Positions 32,373 through 41,118 of a stretch of DNA of 64,000 nucleotides are shown here, in pieces. The stretch covers positions 248,001 through 312,000 of the forward strand of contig NZ_BCMG01000001.1 in the NCBI RefSeq assembly GCF_002217945.1, given 5' to 3'. Each line of letters opens with the position of its first letter. Position 1 is the first letter of the stretch. Origin of the DNA: Secundilactobacillus silagei JCM 19001. Its GTDB lineage: Bacteria; Bacillota; Bacilli; Lactobacillales; Lactobacillaceae. A program made the position numbers and the translations under genes. The notes beneath the pieces were generated by a model, which was not told the origin of the DNA, made no database searches, and saw nothing but the letters and a program-made list of their open reading frames with translations.

Positions 32373-32758
32373 ACAGTATGACCGATAATAAAACTAATAC
32401 ATAGAATGATTAAGACGGTGGTCGTGATCCAAACGTAGAGGGTGTCGTGTTCTTTATAGAACGCGTAAATGGAAACAACCACGCGTAAAACCGGGGTCAA
32501 AATCAAGCAGAACATGCCGACCATCATGACCGCGTAAGGTTTTAAAGCCACGGTGCCGGCAGCAATTGCGCTGATGGTGGTTGGCTGATGGCCAACTGGA
32601 TAACCGCCGTTACCGTCATGAACCAGTAACAGGATCAAGCCAAACAGCATGATAATGGCAGCGACCACAACGCCAATTTGTAAGATGCGGCCAATGATCA
32701 CTTCAATATGGTCCATTTCGTTTTCAGTTGCGCTATTTTGATGTGATTGATTGTCCAT
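32369..32758 (-). CDS. DUF1634 membrane protein, partner of TauE-type exporter
   Basis: 129 residues from ATG 32758 (GGAGG upstream, located inside the end of the preceding gene). After a polar N-terminus come three hydrophobic helices with ILQIGVVVAAIIMLFGLILLL, TPVLRVVVSIYAFYKEHDTLYVWIT, the DUF1634 signature. This family is typically encoded right after a TauE/SafE gene, as here with a 4-bp gap; an accessory role for that exporter is inferred. Confidence 0.85.
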   Translation of the reverse strand: MDNQSHQNSATENEMDHIEVIIGRILQIGVVVAAIIMLFGLILLLVHDGNGGYPVGHQPTTISAIAAGTVALKPYAVMMVGMFCLILTPVLRVVVSIYAFYKEHDTLYVWITTTVLIILCISFIIGHTV

Positions 32759-32762
32759 GTGA

Positions 32763-33605
32763 TTAACCTCCAATGATTCCCTTATACAGCATCTGCAGGC
32801 CAATAAATAAAATGACCGGAATAAAGATCATCCGAATCACACGGGCCGGCAGCACCTGCATGATTCGTGAACCGATGACGGCACCAACTAAAATGCCCAA
32901 TGCCAGCGGTACCGCAATATTGGGTAAAATTGACCCGTTAAAGAAGTAAACGGTGGCACTGGCTGCGGCGGTGACACCCATCATCAAATTACTCGTTGCA
33001 GACGATGGTTTTAGCGGCATTTTCATAAAGGTATCCATAGCAGTGACTTTAAAGGCCCCTGAACCGATACCCAGCATTCCACTCGCTAATCCAGCTCCCA
33101 GCATGACCAGAAAGCCTTGGGGGACTTGTTCAACTTGGTAATCGACGCGTTTGAATTCGGCCTTATCGAAATAGGAGCCGTTCAGTTTTAATTTAGTGGC
33201 AATGGGGTCGGCCTTGACGTTATTCAAAGCTTCTTGGCCCCGTCTTAACTTACGCCACATGTTCCAACCGGAAAAGACCAGCAGCGCACCAAATAGGAGG
33301 TACAGATACTTAGGATCCAGAACGCCAGTGAGCAAGGCCCCGGCGATCCCACCAATGGTTGTCGCAATTTCCAGAAACATGGCCACTCGCAGGTTTAAGA
33401 CTTCATCTTTTAGGTAAGCAATTGTGGATCCCGAACTCGTTGCAATCACAGCGATGATACTTGCACCAATCGCATACTTGATATCTAAGCCCATCATTAA
33501 CGTCAGTACGGGTGTGATGATGATGCCGCCGCCCAGGCCGAGAATGGCACCAGCAATTCCCGCAAATAGGCCGACACCCATCATTATTAACATTGTTTGA
33601 ATCAT
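32763..33605 (-). CDS. TauE/SafE family anion exporter
   Basis: 280 residues from ATG 33605 behind GAGAGGAA; the frame is open further upstream but without a ribosome site. About eight helices; glycine-rich motifs AGAILGLGGGIIITPVLTLM at the start and LASGMLGIGSGAFKVTAMDTFMKMP in the second half, both typical of the longer TauE/SafE branch. A soluble loop at about 110-160 separates the halves. Distinct in sequence from the shorter exporter at 10734. First gene of a two-gene operon with DUF1634. Confidence 0.9.
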   Translation of the reverse strand: MIQTMLIMMGVGLFAGIAGAILGLGGGIIITPVLTLMMGLDIKYAIGASIIAVIATSSGSTIAYLKDEVLNLRVAMFLEIATTIGGIAGALLTGVLDPKYLYLLFGALLVFSGWNMWRKLRRGQEALNNVKADPIATKLKLNGSYFDKAEFKRVDYQVEQVPQGFLVMLGAGLASGMLGIGSGAFKVTAMDTFMKMPLKPSSATSNLMMGVTAAASATVYFFNGSILPNIAVPLALGILVGAVIGSRIMQVLPARVIRMIFIPVILFIGLQMLYKGIIGG

Positions 33606-33689
33606 GATAAATTCCTCTCTTGAACCGTTAGTAAAATCCACCTCACCAACTTTAGCATATTTTTGATACTCTGGGTATGCGAAAATGGG

Positions 33690-33703
33690 TGTATCCGGAT
33701 ACA
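33690..33703. promoter_or_regulatory. 14-bp perfect palindrome in divergent promoter region
   Basis: TGTATCCGGATACA is a perfect palindrome between the TauE operon and the PAP2 gene. A second inverted repeat CCTGATATT (33711-33719) / AATATCAGG (33749-33757) lies beside it. Candidate operator; the regulator is unknown. Confidence 0.5.
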
Positions 33704-33771
33704 ATTTTGCCCTGATATTTCTAAATTTTCTACTAACAATCCGAATCCAATATCAGGCATGTGATAATGTA

Positions 33772-33780
33772 TGCTATACT
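33772..33780 (+). promoter_or_regulatory. Extended -10 promoter of PAP2 gene
   Basis: TGCTATACT, an extended -10, 47 bp upstream of the start. Confidence 0.5.
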
Positions 33781-33826
33781 CAATTTCGCAGTATCAATTC
33801 GTTATTAATATTGGGAGGATGTAACA

Positions 33827-34492
33827 ATGATTATTCAAAAAGAGCGAGATCGGCCGTTTCGCTTATTAGTCAGTAGCGGACTGTTCGTCTTTTTAGCGGC
33901 TGTTGTTATGGCACAATCTGGACTACTGGAATTCATCGATAGTGTTCTCATTCAAGCCGTTCAAAAACATCAATCCGGCACCAAAGAAGCGGTGATGAAA
34001 CTCATTTCATCTCTGAGCAGTCCCACGTTTGACATCATCTGGGTACTGATCATTGCTTTTCTGCTGTGGGGATTTAAGTATCGGATTCCCGCACTGTGGG
34101 CACTTGGTACCTTGATTGGCGGCGACGTGATCGCCACGTTAGTTAAGCATATCGTTGCGCGGCCGCGGCCAATTGGCCACCTGGCAAGTGACAACGGGTT
34201 TAGTTTTCCCAGCGGCCACGTTTTTGGGATGACGTTGATCATTGCCATTCTTTGGATCGTGGTGGTGCCGATGATCAAAAAAGACTGGCAGGCGATTTTA
34301 GTGAGAACCGTGATGATCATCTGGTTGATCTTACTGGCCTTATCACGGGTCTATCTGGGCGCCCATTATCCAACTGACACCATTGGCGCTATGCTGCTGG
34401 CCTATGCCTGGTTGCAGATCAGCGAGTGGTTATACCTCTGGCTAGCACCGAAGTTAGCACACGTGAAATTATTGAATCGTTCAAGCTATTAG
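33827..34492 (+). CDS. PAP2-type membrane phosphatase
   Basis: 221 residues, ATG behind GGGAGGATG. Six membrane helices; the three phosphatase motifs are intact: K107-x4-R112-P (KHIVARPRP), PSGH at 128-131 and SRVYLGAHYPTD from 173 with catalytic His180. The family dephosphorylates undecaprenyl pyrophosphate, phosphatidylglycerophosphate or related lipids on the outer face. Bacitracin-resistance-type UppP2/BcrC function is possible but not provable from sequence alone. Terminator downstream. Confidence 0.92.
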   Translation: MIIQKERDRPFRLLVSSGLFVFLAAVVMAQSGLLEFIDSVLIQAVQKHQSGTKEAVMKLISSLSSPTFDIIWVLIIAFLLWGFKYRIPALWALGTLIGGDVIATLVKHIVARPRPIGHLASDNGFSFPSGHVFGMTLIIAILWIVVVPMIKKDWQAILVRTVMIIWLILLALSRVYLGAHYPTDTIGAMLLAYAWLQISEWLYLWLAPKLAHVKLLNRSSY

Positions 34493-34513
34493 TTTTACTG
34501 AAAGCATTAGACG

Positions 34514-34558
34514 AAAAACAGGTGAGCAGTCGTTTCTTGACTGTTCGCCTGTTTTTTG
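34514..34558 (+). terminator. Rho-independent terminator after PAP2 gene
   Basis: AAAAACAGGTGAGCAGTC pairs with GACTGTTCGCCTGTTTTTT. Confidence 0.9.
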
Positions 34559-34618
34559 ATTGATGTAGCCGAGGTTTACCGGCTAGTTGTACGATTTTTC
34601 AGCAAATTAAGGCCGATA

Positions 34619-35419
34619 TTACAACGTGGCGTTTAGCCATTCTTCGGCGAGCTTCAGCCAATGGGCCACGTGCGGCTGGTTGGCGTCACGCTTCCAAGCG
34701 GTTAAATGGTTAGCTAATGCCAGACCATGGGGACCGTGATTGAAGAGGTGCAGTTCCATCGGAATTTGAGCGGTATTTAACGCACTAGCGTAGGCCAGAC
34801 TGTTAGCTGACGGGACCAGTGGATCGTCCGCGGTTGCCCAGATAAAGGTTGGCGCATTGTGCGCGTTAACGTGTTCATCGGCTGCGATAACGTCAGGATC
34901 ATCAGCCCATTGTGCCAGTACCCCGTCTTTAGTGGGAAAGCCCAGTTTAGGGCTGATCACCGGATAGCCTAGCAGAATCGCCTGCGGCTGCAGCTCATCC
35001 GCCGTTGTGCCAACCTGGTCAGTTAACCATTCTGAAGCCCAGTAATCGTTATAAAGGGCCACGATATGACCGCCGACAGAAAAGCCGGCAATTGCGATGC
35101 TTTCAGGGTCAATGAGCCAGTCGGCAGCGTGCTGTCTTAATAGGGCCATCGATTTGCCTAATTCGACTAACGGTGCCGGATGCAGCGGCTGTTTTTCAGC
35201 CACGAAGCTGTAGCGCAGGTAAAAGGCCTGGTAGCCCAAGTTAGCAAACGCCATTGCCAAAGTTTCCGACTGCTGTTCCGGAATGTGGGTGTAAGAGCCC
35301 CCCGGAACTACAATAATTGCCGGGTAGGTTTGATCGGGGTTATCGGGATCAGTTTGTCTTAAGTAACCTTGTAAGTAAGCGGCGGTATCGTCGCCAAGTG
35401 ATTCTTTAACAATTTGCAT
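34619..35419 (-). CDS. Alpha/beta hydrolase, acetylesterase/BD-FAE-like
   Basis: 266 residues from ATG 35419, preceded by AGGATGATG; the three earlier ATGs lie in or before that site. Oxyanion motif PGGSYTH near 40, nucleophile elbow GFSVGG at about 112, acid Asp in ATADDPLVP and catalytic His in NHGPHGLAL. This layout (no lid, GGSY) is that of small carbohydrate acetylesterases of the BD-FAE/Est type. Likely removes acyl groups from sugars or small esters in the cytoplasm. Stands alone. Confidence 0.85.
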   Translation of the reverse strand: MQIVKESLGDDTAAYLQGYLRQTDPDNPDQTYPAIIVVPGGSYTHIPEQQSETLAMAFANLGYQAFYLRYSFVAEKQPLHPAPLVELGKSMALLRQHAADWLIDPESIAIAGFSVGGHIVALYNDYWASEWLTDQVGTTADELQPQAILLGYPVISPKLGFPTKDGVLAQWADDPDVIAADEHVNAHNAPTFIWATADDPLVPSANSLAYASALNTAQIPMELHLFNHGPHGLALANHLTAWKRDANQPHVAHWLKLAEEWLNATL

Positions 35420-35534
35420 AGTCATCATCCTAATTGTCATCTATAATTAAATTAACCCAACAGTGTGTTAAATCAGATTCAGTAACAATAGTTTAACGCA
35501 TTTTGGACTCCGATAAAAAGGGTACGGTTGATAG

Positions 35535-36065
35535 ATGATTAATATTCAAACAGAACGGCTGACGATTCGGCAGTTTGTCGAGTCTGATCTGGACGACTAT
35601 TTCGCAATCGTTGGTGATCCTAAAAACGCTAAAGCAGCTGGTTTTCAGTATGCCCACCACAAGACAGATGCGGCCTATTTGTTACAGACGGCCATTAAAC
35701 AGGGAATGGTGTTTGCCATCGTTGAAACGTTGACACAGCACGTGATCGGCAGTGTGGGGCTCTACCCTAAAATTGGCCAGAACGGGGAACAGGAAGCGGA
35801 TGCAGCGGAGATCGGATACGTCTTAAACCGCGCGTACTGGGGCCAAGGCATTATGACGGAAGCCGCTGCCAGTTTGATCAAAACGGTGTTTGACCAGCAG
35901 TTACTAAAGACGATCTGGGCCAGCTTCTTAGATGATAATCAGCGCTCACAGCGGGTTTTGGAAAATCTGGGGTTTTATTACGTTGACAAGTTTACCCATT
36001 CAGCTCATGCCATTTATCAACCCGGCAAAACTGAGATCATCTATCGGTTAGACCGGCCAAACTAA
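35535..36065 (+). CDS. GNAT acetyltransferase, RimJ/RimL type
   Basis: 176 residues. TERLTIRQFVESDLDDYFAIV at the N-terminus, AAEIGYVLNRAYWGQGIMTEAA as acetyl-CoA site (W-G-Q-G-I-M-T-E-A) and NQRSQRVLENLGF near the end are diagnostic of the RimJ/RimL branch, which acetylates ribosomal-protein N-termini or small amines. The nearest ribosome site, AAAGGG, is 12 bases upstream, rather far. Exact substrate unknown. Confidence 0.9.
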   Translation: MINIQTERLTIRQFVESDLDDYFAIVGDPKNAKAAGFQYAHHKTDAAYLLQTAIKQGMVFAIVETLTQHVIGSVGLYPKIGQNGEQEADAAEIGYVLNRAYWGQGIMTEAAASLIKTVFDQQLLKTIWASFLDDNQRSQRVLENLGFYYVDKFTHSAHAIYQPGKTEIIYRLDRPN

Positions 36066-36098
36066 ACCGTGCTTGCATTTTAAGTGGGAACGGTTTAG
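36062..36098 (+). terminator. Possible terminator after RimL-like gene
   Basis: Perfect 9-bp stem CTAAACCGT (36062-36070) / ACGGTTTAG (36090-36098) overlapping the stop codon; T-tail is poor. Confidence 0.4.
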
Positions 36099-36113
36099 TA
36101 TTAAATGCATCAA

Positions 36114-36290
36114 AAGAAGAGGCGCGAATGACAAGAGTCGCTTTCAGGAGAACGATTAGGTTCTGTGATTGAAAGTAAAAGGGTCATTTGCCGAAGCTCG
36201 CCGTGGCTAATTACACGCGGAGCTGGGGCCAGTCCTAAGAAGGCTGGAACTGTCGCAACGATGTGTTGCGGAGAGCTTCCTACGGTAGAA
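36114..36290 (+). ncRNA. Lysine riboswitch aptamer (L box)
   Basis: Conserved L-box elements in order: AAGAAGAGGCGCG, AAGAGTCGCTTTCAGGAG, GAAAGTAAAAGGGTCATTTG, GCCGAAGCTCG, GGGGCCAGTCCTAAGAAGGC and the closing GGAGAGCTTCCT. A terminator follows at 36300-36335 and the next gene is a lysine permease, so lysine would switch transcription off. Confidence 0.92.
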
Positions 36291-36299
36291 TGACTCTTA

Positions 36300-36335
36300 G
36301 GTCGTCTCGCAGGTAAGCTGCAGGCGGCCTTTTTT
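36300..36335 (+). terminator. Expression-platform terminator of the lysine riboswitch
   Basis: GGTCGTCTCGCAG (36300-36312) pairs with CTGCAGGCGGCC (36318-36329) and is followed by T6. Confidence 0.85.
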
Positions 36336-36370
36336 GTTGGCAAAAATGAGAGGGAAAGTGAGTGTAAGTA

Positions 36371-37846
36371 ATGGCGAATCAAACAAGTGGCAATGGTGGT
36401 AACGAGGTCAAGCGTTCGCTCAAGACCCGACACCTTTCAATGATCGCGTTAGGCGGTAGTATTGGGACCGGGCTATTCGTTGCCAGTGGGTCAGCAATTT
36501 CAACGGCGGGCCCTGGTGGTGGGCTCTTAGCCTACGTTGCCCTAGGAATCATGGTCTATTTCTTAATGACTTCCTTGGGTGAAATGGCAACCAACATGCC
36601 AGTATCAGGATCGTTTGCAACGTACTCAACCAAGTATGTTGATCCGGCTTTAGGCTTTGCGATGGGCTGGAACTATTGGTTTAACTGGGCAATTACGTTA
36701 GCCGTGGATATTAGTACGGCGGCGTTAGTCATGAAATTCTGGTTACCAAATGTGCCCGGCTGGATCTGGAGTACGATCATTTTAGTGATGATTTTTATGA
36801 TCAACGCGCTGACCGTTAAAGCCTTCGGTGAAACCGAATATTGGATGGCCATGATCAAAGTCGTCACCGTCGTTATCTTCTTGATCGTTGGTTTTGCAAC
36901 GATCTTTGGTATCATGGGTGGCCACGCAACCGGTCTTTCGAACTTTACCTATAAGAAAGCCCCATTTGTTGGTGGTGTGCCAGCTATCTTAAGCGTCTTC
37001 GTTGTTGCCGGGTTCTCGTTCCAAGGAACTGAACTAGTCGGCATTACTGCCGGTGAATCAGCCACTCCTGAAAAGAGTGTCCCAAAGGCGATCAACCAAG
37101 TGTTCTGGCGGATTTTACTGTTCTACATTTTAGCAATCTTTGTCATTGCCTGCTTAATTCCTTACACTAGTCCGAAACTGCTGGGGTCTTCAGCCAGTGA
37201 TATTGCGATCAGTCCCTTTACCTTAGTCTTTGAACGGGCAGGGTTAGCCGCAGCGGCCAGTGTCATGAACGCCGTTATCCTGACCTCGGTTATTTCCGCC
37301 GCTAATTCGGGGATGTATGCTTCGTCACGGATGTTATATTCACTAGCACTGGACGATTTTGCACCGAAGTATTTTGAACATACCACTAAAAACGGGGTGC
37401 CTTTGCGGGCCCAAGTCGCTACCACGATTGTTGGTGCGATTGCCTTTATCACCAGTATTGCCGGCCCAGAAGTCTATTCTTGGCTGATTGCTGCATCTGG
37501 TTTAACCGGGTTTATTGCTTGGGTGGGAATTGCGATTTCTCACTTCCGCTTCCGACGTGCCTTTGTTAAGCAGGGCCATCAGTTGTCTGAATTAAAGTAC
37601 CATGCCAAGTGGTTCCCATTTGGTCCGATCTTAGCGTTTGTTTTGTGTATCTTAGTGATTATCGGCCAAAACCCATCAGCCTTCGTTCACTTTGACTGGA
37701 AGCAGATTGGGGTAACTTATCTGAGTGTGCCACTGTTCTTCATCCTGTTCTTCTGGTATAAGATCAAGTACCATACTGGTATTATTCCGCTGGATAAAGT
37801 GGATGTGACACCGCATAAGCATCAGGAAGATGTCGATACTAAATAG
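36371..37846 (+). CDS. lysP: Lysine-specific permease, APC family
   Basis: 491 residues, 12 membrane helices. The first helix carries HLSMIALGGSIGTGLFVASG, the amino acid-binding fingerprint of the AAT branch; then SLGEMATNMPVSGSFATYST, AGFSFQGTELVGITAGES and NSGMYASSRMLYSLA. It imports lysine with protons. Assignment to lysine rests on the L-box riboswitch directly upstream, which is stronger evidence than the family alone. GAGAGGGAAAG is about 12-20 bases upstream of the ATG. Monocistronic with a terminator. Confidence 0.93.
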   Translation: MANQTSGNGGNEVKRSLKTRHLSMIALGGSIGTGLFVASGSAISTAGPGGGLLAYVALGIMVYFLMTSLGEMATNMPVSGSFATYSTKYVDPALGFAMGWNYWFNWAITLAVDISTAALVMKFWLPNVPGWIWSTIILVMIFMINALTVKAFGETEYWMAMIKVVTVVIFLIVGFATIFGIMGGHATGLSNFTYKKAPFVGGVPAILSVFVVAGFSFQGTELVGITAGESATPEKSVPKAINQVFWRILLFYILAIFVIACLIPYTSPKLLGSSASDIAISPFTLVFERAGLAAAASVMNAVILTSVISAANSGMYASSRMLYSLALDDFAPKYFEHTTKNGVPLRAQVATTIVGAIAFITSIAGPEVYSWLIAASGLTGFIAWVGIAISHFRFRRAFVKQGHQLSELKYHAKWFPFGPILAFVLCILVIIGQNPSAFVHFDWKQIGVTYLSVPLFFILFFWYKIKYHTGIIPLDKVDVTPHKHQEDVDTK

Positions 37847-37878
37847 GCTTAAGTTAAAAAATGTCTTTTAAATAGTGA

Positions 37879-37931
37879 GCAAGAACGTGATTTTTAGTCA
37901 GTTTATTGGCTGAAGGTCGCGTTCTTTTTAT
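37879..37931 (+). terminator. Rho-independent terminator after lysP
   Basis: CAAGAACGTGA pairs with TCGCGTTCTT, with an inner AGTCAGTTTATTGGCTG hairpin, and runs into TTTTT. Confidence 0.75.
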
Positions 37932-37980
37932 ATTAAATGCTGTGTAAATGATCACTAGTATGTAAATTACCCCCAACATA

Positions 37981-38008
37981 TTGCATTTGCGGTCAGCCAT
38001 GATACAAT
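37981..38008 (+). promoter_or_regulatory. Promoter of deoxynucleoside kinase gene
   Basis: TTGCAT (37981-37986), 16-bp spacer, TACAAT (38003-38008) with extended TGA before the -10. Confidence 0.65.
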
Positions 38009-38047
38009 ATGAAGTACTGACTTTTGAGATTAAAGGAGAAATTATCA

Positions 38048-38686
38048 ATGATCGTACTTTCAGGAACCATCGGGGCTGGGAAAACCAGCTTAACCCACTT
38101 ACTTGCGCAACACTTAAACAAACCAGCTTTTTATGAATCAGTCGAGGATAACGAAATTTTACCGTTATTCTACAAGAATCCTAAAAAATACGGCTTCTTA
38201 CTGCAGATCTACTTCCTCAATAAGCGCCTAGATAGTATCAAAGCAGCTTCTAAAGACGATGAATCCGTTTTGGACCGGTCGATTTTTGAAGATTCACTAT
38301 TGTTCAAGCTAAACGCTGATTTGGGCCGCGCAACCCAGACTGAATCTGATATTTATAATTCTCTCCTTCAAAACATGATGCAGGAGTTACCAGATACTAA
38401 GGAAAAGAAGAACCCCGACCTGCTGATCCACATTAACATTTCGTTTGATACGATGCTGACGCGGATCAAGAAGCGGGGCCGCTCATACGAACAGATCGAT
38501 AAGGATCCGGAATTGTACGACTACTACAAGACGTTGGATGCCCGTTACGTGAACTGGTATCAGAATTATGATAAGTCACCTAAGATGCAGATCAACGGTG
38601 ATGAATTTGATTTTGTTGAAGACACCGGTGCGCAAAAAAAGGTCCTTTCAATGGTCGACCAAAAGATTGCCGAATTAAATCTGTAA
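38048..38686 (+). CDS. Deoxynucleoside kinase (deoxyadenosine/deoxycytidine/deoxyguanosine type)
   Basis: 212 residues from ATG 38048 (AAAGGAG upstream); an open frame begins earlier at a TTG without a site. P-loop GTIGAGKTS at 6-14, ESVEDNEILPLFY substrate segment, the DRSIFED motif (DRS of the family) and an LID with RIKKRGRSYEQ. Length and motifs match the lactobacillar Dak/Dck/Dgk subunits, which phosphorylate deoxynucleosides for salvage. Only one copy is present here, whereas some lactobacilli have two adjacent subunit genes. Confidence 0.92.
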   Translation: MIVLSGTIGAGKTSLTHLLAQHLNKPAFYESVEDNEILPLFYKNPKKYGFLLQIYFLNKRLDSIKAASKDDESVLDRSIFEDSLLFKLNADLGRATQTESDIYNSLLQNMMQELPDTKEKKNPDLLIHINISFDTMLTRIKKRGRSYEQIDKDPELYDYYKTLDARYVNWYQNYDKSPKMQINGDEFDFVEDTGAQKKVLSMVDQKIAELNL

Positions 38687-38734
38687 CCCTGAGTTGCTTT
38701 TAGGGGCTAAATATTTTACAATGAATGCAATTAC

Positions 38735-38935
38735 AAAACGCAATGTGCCTTTAAGTAGATGTTCAGAGAGACGGGCTAGTGGAATCCGTTCATCGAAACT
38801 CCAGTACATGAAAGCGGACAGTTAATCCTGTACGGTTGATCGCCGTTACCGATGTTGAGTGTGCAGTTAGGCTGCAAACTTGGGTGGTACCGCGAGCTTT
38901 CGTCCCAATTTTTGGGGCGGAAGCTTTTTTTGCGG
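38735..38935 (+). ncRNA. T-box leader upstream of serS (serine)
   Basis: The T-box sequence GGGTGGTACCGCG is at 38882-38894. Stem I elements AGAGAGACGGG and the GGCTAGTGGAATCC distal segment lie near 38765-38790. A TCC triplet (38800-38802) in GAAACTCCAGTAC is at the expected specifier position and is a serine codon followed by a purine. The terminator GAGCTTTCGTCCC / GGGGCGGAAGCTTTTTTT ends the leader. Uncharged tRNA-Ser would promote read-through into serS. Confidence 0.9.
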
Positions 38936-38961
38936 GCCAAAAAAATGAGAGGAGCAGTATT

Positions 38962-40236
38962 ATGATTGATTTAAAATTAGTACGTAATGAAACCGACTTT
39001 GTTAAGGAAAAGCTGGCTACCCGTGGTGTTGAGGCCGCAGAAATTGACGATCTATTAGCTGCTGATCAAAAGCGGCGTGACTTGATCGTTAAAAGTGAAA
39101 CCATGAAGGCAACCCGTAACCAGGTTTCCGATGAAATTTCACAATTAAAGCGTAACAAAGAGGATGCAGCAGACAAGATCACCCAGATGAAACAGGTGAG
39201 TGCTGACATTAAAGCCATGGATGACCAGCTCACGACCATTGCTGAAGAAGTTCACGATAAAGCGTCAAGACTGCCAAACATTCCTAACGATAACGTGCCG
39301 GTCGGCTTGACCGAAGACGGTTCCGTTGAACTGCGGAAGTGGGGCGATATTCCCAGCTTTGACTTTAAGCCGAAGTCACACTGGGAAATCGGTGAAGCGC
39401 TGGGCATTTTAGACTTTGAACGCGGTGCTAAGGTTTCTGGCAGCCGTTTTCTGTACTACATCGGCCAGGGTGCACGTCTGGAACGGGCACTGTATAATTT
39501 CTTCTTAGACGAAAATGAAAAGGCCGGCTATACTGAAGTCTTGCCACCCTACATGGTCAATAGTGCTTCCATGTTTGGGACTGGTCAATTCCCGAAGTTT
39601 ACCGAAGACGTTTACTCGTTAAAAGAAGCGGATGAGACCCTGATCCCGACTGCCGAAGTGCCATTGGTCAACTACTACCGTGACGATGTGATCGACACCG
39701 AGAAGTTACCCGTGAAGTTTACCGCACTGACACCGGCCTTCCGTTCTGAAGCGGGGAGTGCCGGCCGTGATACCCGTGGGCTTATTCGGCTGCATCAATT
39801 TAACAAGGTTGAAATGGTCCAATTTACAAAGCCCGATGAATCATGGGATGCCTTGGAAACGATGACTAACCATGCTGAAGATCTGCTGAAGAAGTTGGGC
39901 ATTGCGCATCATGTGATCACGTTGACCACCAGTGACATGAGCTTTACCGCAGCCATGACTCATGATTTGGAAGTTTGGCTACCGTACCAAGACAAGTACC
40001 GTGAAATTTCCAGCTGTTCAAACTGTACCGATTTCCAAGCTCGTCGGGCCCACATCCAGTACCGTGATGACAACGGCAAGCTGCAGTATGTGCACACCTT
40101 GAACGGTTCTGGGCTGGCAGTTGGCCGAACCGTAGCTGCCATTTTAGAGAACTATCAAAATGCTGATGGCACGGTTGATATTCCTAAAGTCTTACAGCCA
40201 TACATGGGCGGTCAGACGAAGATCGTTAAAGAGTAA
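38962..40236 (+). CDS. serS: Seryl-tRNA synthetase
   Basis: 424 residues from ATG 38962 (GAGAGGAGC upstream); the frame is open into the T-box leader, which is not coding. The N-terminal 110 residues are the coiled-coil tRNA-binding arm ([18 protein letters not shown]). Class II motifs: motif 2 in [20 protein letters not shown] with FNKVEM, and motif 3 in [18 protein letters not shown]. It charges tRNA-Ser and tRNA-Sec-like substrates with serine in the cytoplasm. Control by the serine T-box upstream. Confidence 0.97.
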   Translation: MIDLKLVRNETDFVKEKLATRGVEAAEIDDLLAADQKRRDLIVKSETMKATRNQVSDEISQLKRNKEDAADKITQMKQVSADIKAMDDQLTTIAEEVHDKASRLPNIPNDNVPVGLTEDGSVELRKWGDIPSFDFKPKSHWEIGEALGILDFERGAKVSGSRFLYYIGQGARLERALYNFFLDENEKAGYTEVLPPYMVNSASMFGTGQFPKFTEDVYSLKEADETLIPTAEVPLVNYYRDDVIDTEKLPVKFTALTPAFRSEAGSAGRDTRGLIRLHQFNKVEMVQFTKPDESWDALETMTNHAEDLLKKLGIAHHVITLTTSDMSFTAAMTHDLEVWLPYQDKYREISSCSNCTDFQARRAHIQYRDDNGKLQYVHTLNGSGLAVGRTVAAILENYQNADGTVDIPKVLQPYMGGQTKIVKE

Positions 40237-40260
40237 TCAAGCGTCGTAAAGACAGTTTTA

Positions 40261-40304
40261 ATAGCCGGTAACCAGTTGATTTTGACTGGTTGCCGGCTAT
40301 TTTG
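40261..40304 (+). terminator. Rho-independent terminator after serS
   Basis: ATAGCCGGTAACCAGT pairs with ACTGGTTGCCGGCTAT, then TTTTG. Confidence 0.9.
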
Positions 40305-40672
40305 ATAGCGTAAAGGCGTTTAAATACATTTTTATGAAGTTAAATAGATAACTTATACATTGACTTAATTGCTGGGTTTATAAAATAAACGCTAGTGGGA
40401 AAGTTAAACTGAGTGGAATCCTGAAAGTTAACGGGGAACCACCGGTAGCGCCTAACCCCCATTCTAAAATAGTTTAAAGAAATTTGAAAAAGGGGTAGCT
40501 TTTTTGAGAAAAGACGTGTAATATAGTTCTTGCAGTTGAAACACAGGACATATTGCTCTGAATAACTATTCAACAACTTAAAAAAAGTTGTTGACAGCCA
40601 ATGGGCTGAATGATAAACTATAATAGTTGTTTCAAAGAGGTCGATCGTAATTGTTCACCTTTTGAGCATCAT
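40305..40672. other. Gap upstream of the tRNA cluster
   Basis: No coding sequence supported. Contains the tRNA promoter, a perfect 9-bp inverted repeat CAACAACTT (40571-40579) / AAGTTGTTG (40585-40593) that overlaps its -35 box, and otherwise AT-rich sequence without clear structure. Confidence 0.6.
40591..40619 (+). promoter_or_regulatory. Promoter of the tRNA cluster
   Basis: Consensus TTGACA (40591-40596), 17-bp spacer, TAAACT (40614-40619); a TATAAT at 40619-40624 is at 22 bp. The first tRNA begins about 50 bp downstream. Confidence 0.6.
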
Positions 40673-40745
40673 GGAGGATTAGCTCAGTTGGGAGAGCGTC
40701 TGCCTTACAAGCAGAGGGTCACAGGTTCGAGCCCTGTATCCTCCA
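40673..40745 (+). tRNA. tRNA-Val (TAC)
   Basis: Cloverleaf with acceptor GGAGGAT/ATCCTCC, anticodon loop CTTACAA giving TAC, T-loop TTCGAGC. No CCA encoded. Confidence 0.96.
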
Positions 40746-40747
40746 TT

Positions 40748-40820
40748 GAGCCGTTAGCTCAGTTGGTAGAGCATCTGACTTTTAATCAGAGGGTCGACAG
40801 TTCGAGACTGTCACGGCTCA
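40748..40820 (+). tRNA. tRNA-Lys (TTT)
   Basis: Acceptor GAGCCGT/ACGGCTC, anticodon loop CTTTTAA, T-loop TTCGAGA. No CCA encoded. Confidence 0.96.
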
Positions 40821-40837
40821 TTAACCAGGATCACCAT

Positions 40838-40919
40838 GCGGGTGTGGCGGAACTGGCAGACGCGCTAGATTTAGGTTCTAGTGTCTTACGACGTGGGGGT
40901 TCGAGTCCCTTCACCCGCA
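40838..40919 (+). tRNA. tRNA-Leu (TAG)
   Basis: Class II tRNA with a variable arm; acceptor GCGGGTG/CACCCGC, anticodon loop TTTAGGT giving TAG. Confidence 0.95.
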
Positions 40920-40952
40920 TTAGTTTAAAAACTAAATAGTATCATCACTTTC

Positions 40953-41025
40953 GCCGACTTAGCTCAGTTGGCAGAGCATCTCACTAGTAATGAGGAGGTC
41001 GGAGGTTCGAATCCTCTAGTCGGCA
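40953..41025 (+). tRNA. tRNA-Thr (AGT)
   Basis: Acceptor GCCGACT/AGTCGGC, anticodon loop CTAGTAA giving AGT (A at the wobble position), T-loop TTCGAAT. Confidence 0.94.
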
Positions 41026-41029
41026 TTGT

Positions 41030-41101
41030 GCGGAAGTAGTTCAGTGGTAGAACATCACCTTGCCATGGTGGGGGTCGCGGGTTCGAATCCCGTCTTCCGC
41101 T
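41030..41101 (+). tRNA. tRNA-Gly (GCC)
   Basis: Acceptor GCGGAAG/CTTCCGC with U discriminator, anticodon loop TTGCCAT. Confidence 0.95.
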
Positions 41102-41118
41102 TTTTACGTTGATTTCCT

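Noticed and set aside
38836-38961. N-terminal extension of serS
   Set aside because: It runs through the T-box and terminator; the ATG at 38962 has a good ribosome site and gives the standard protein start.
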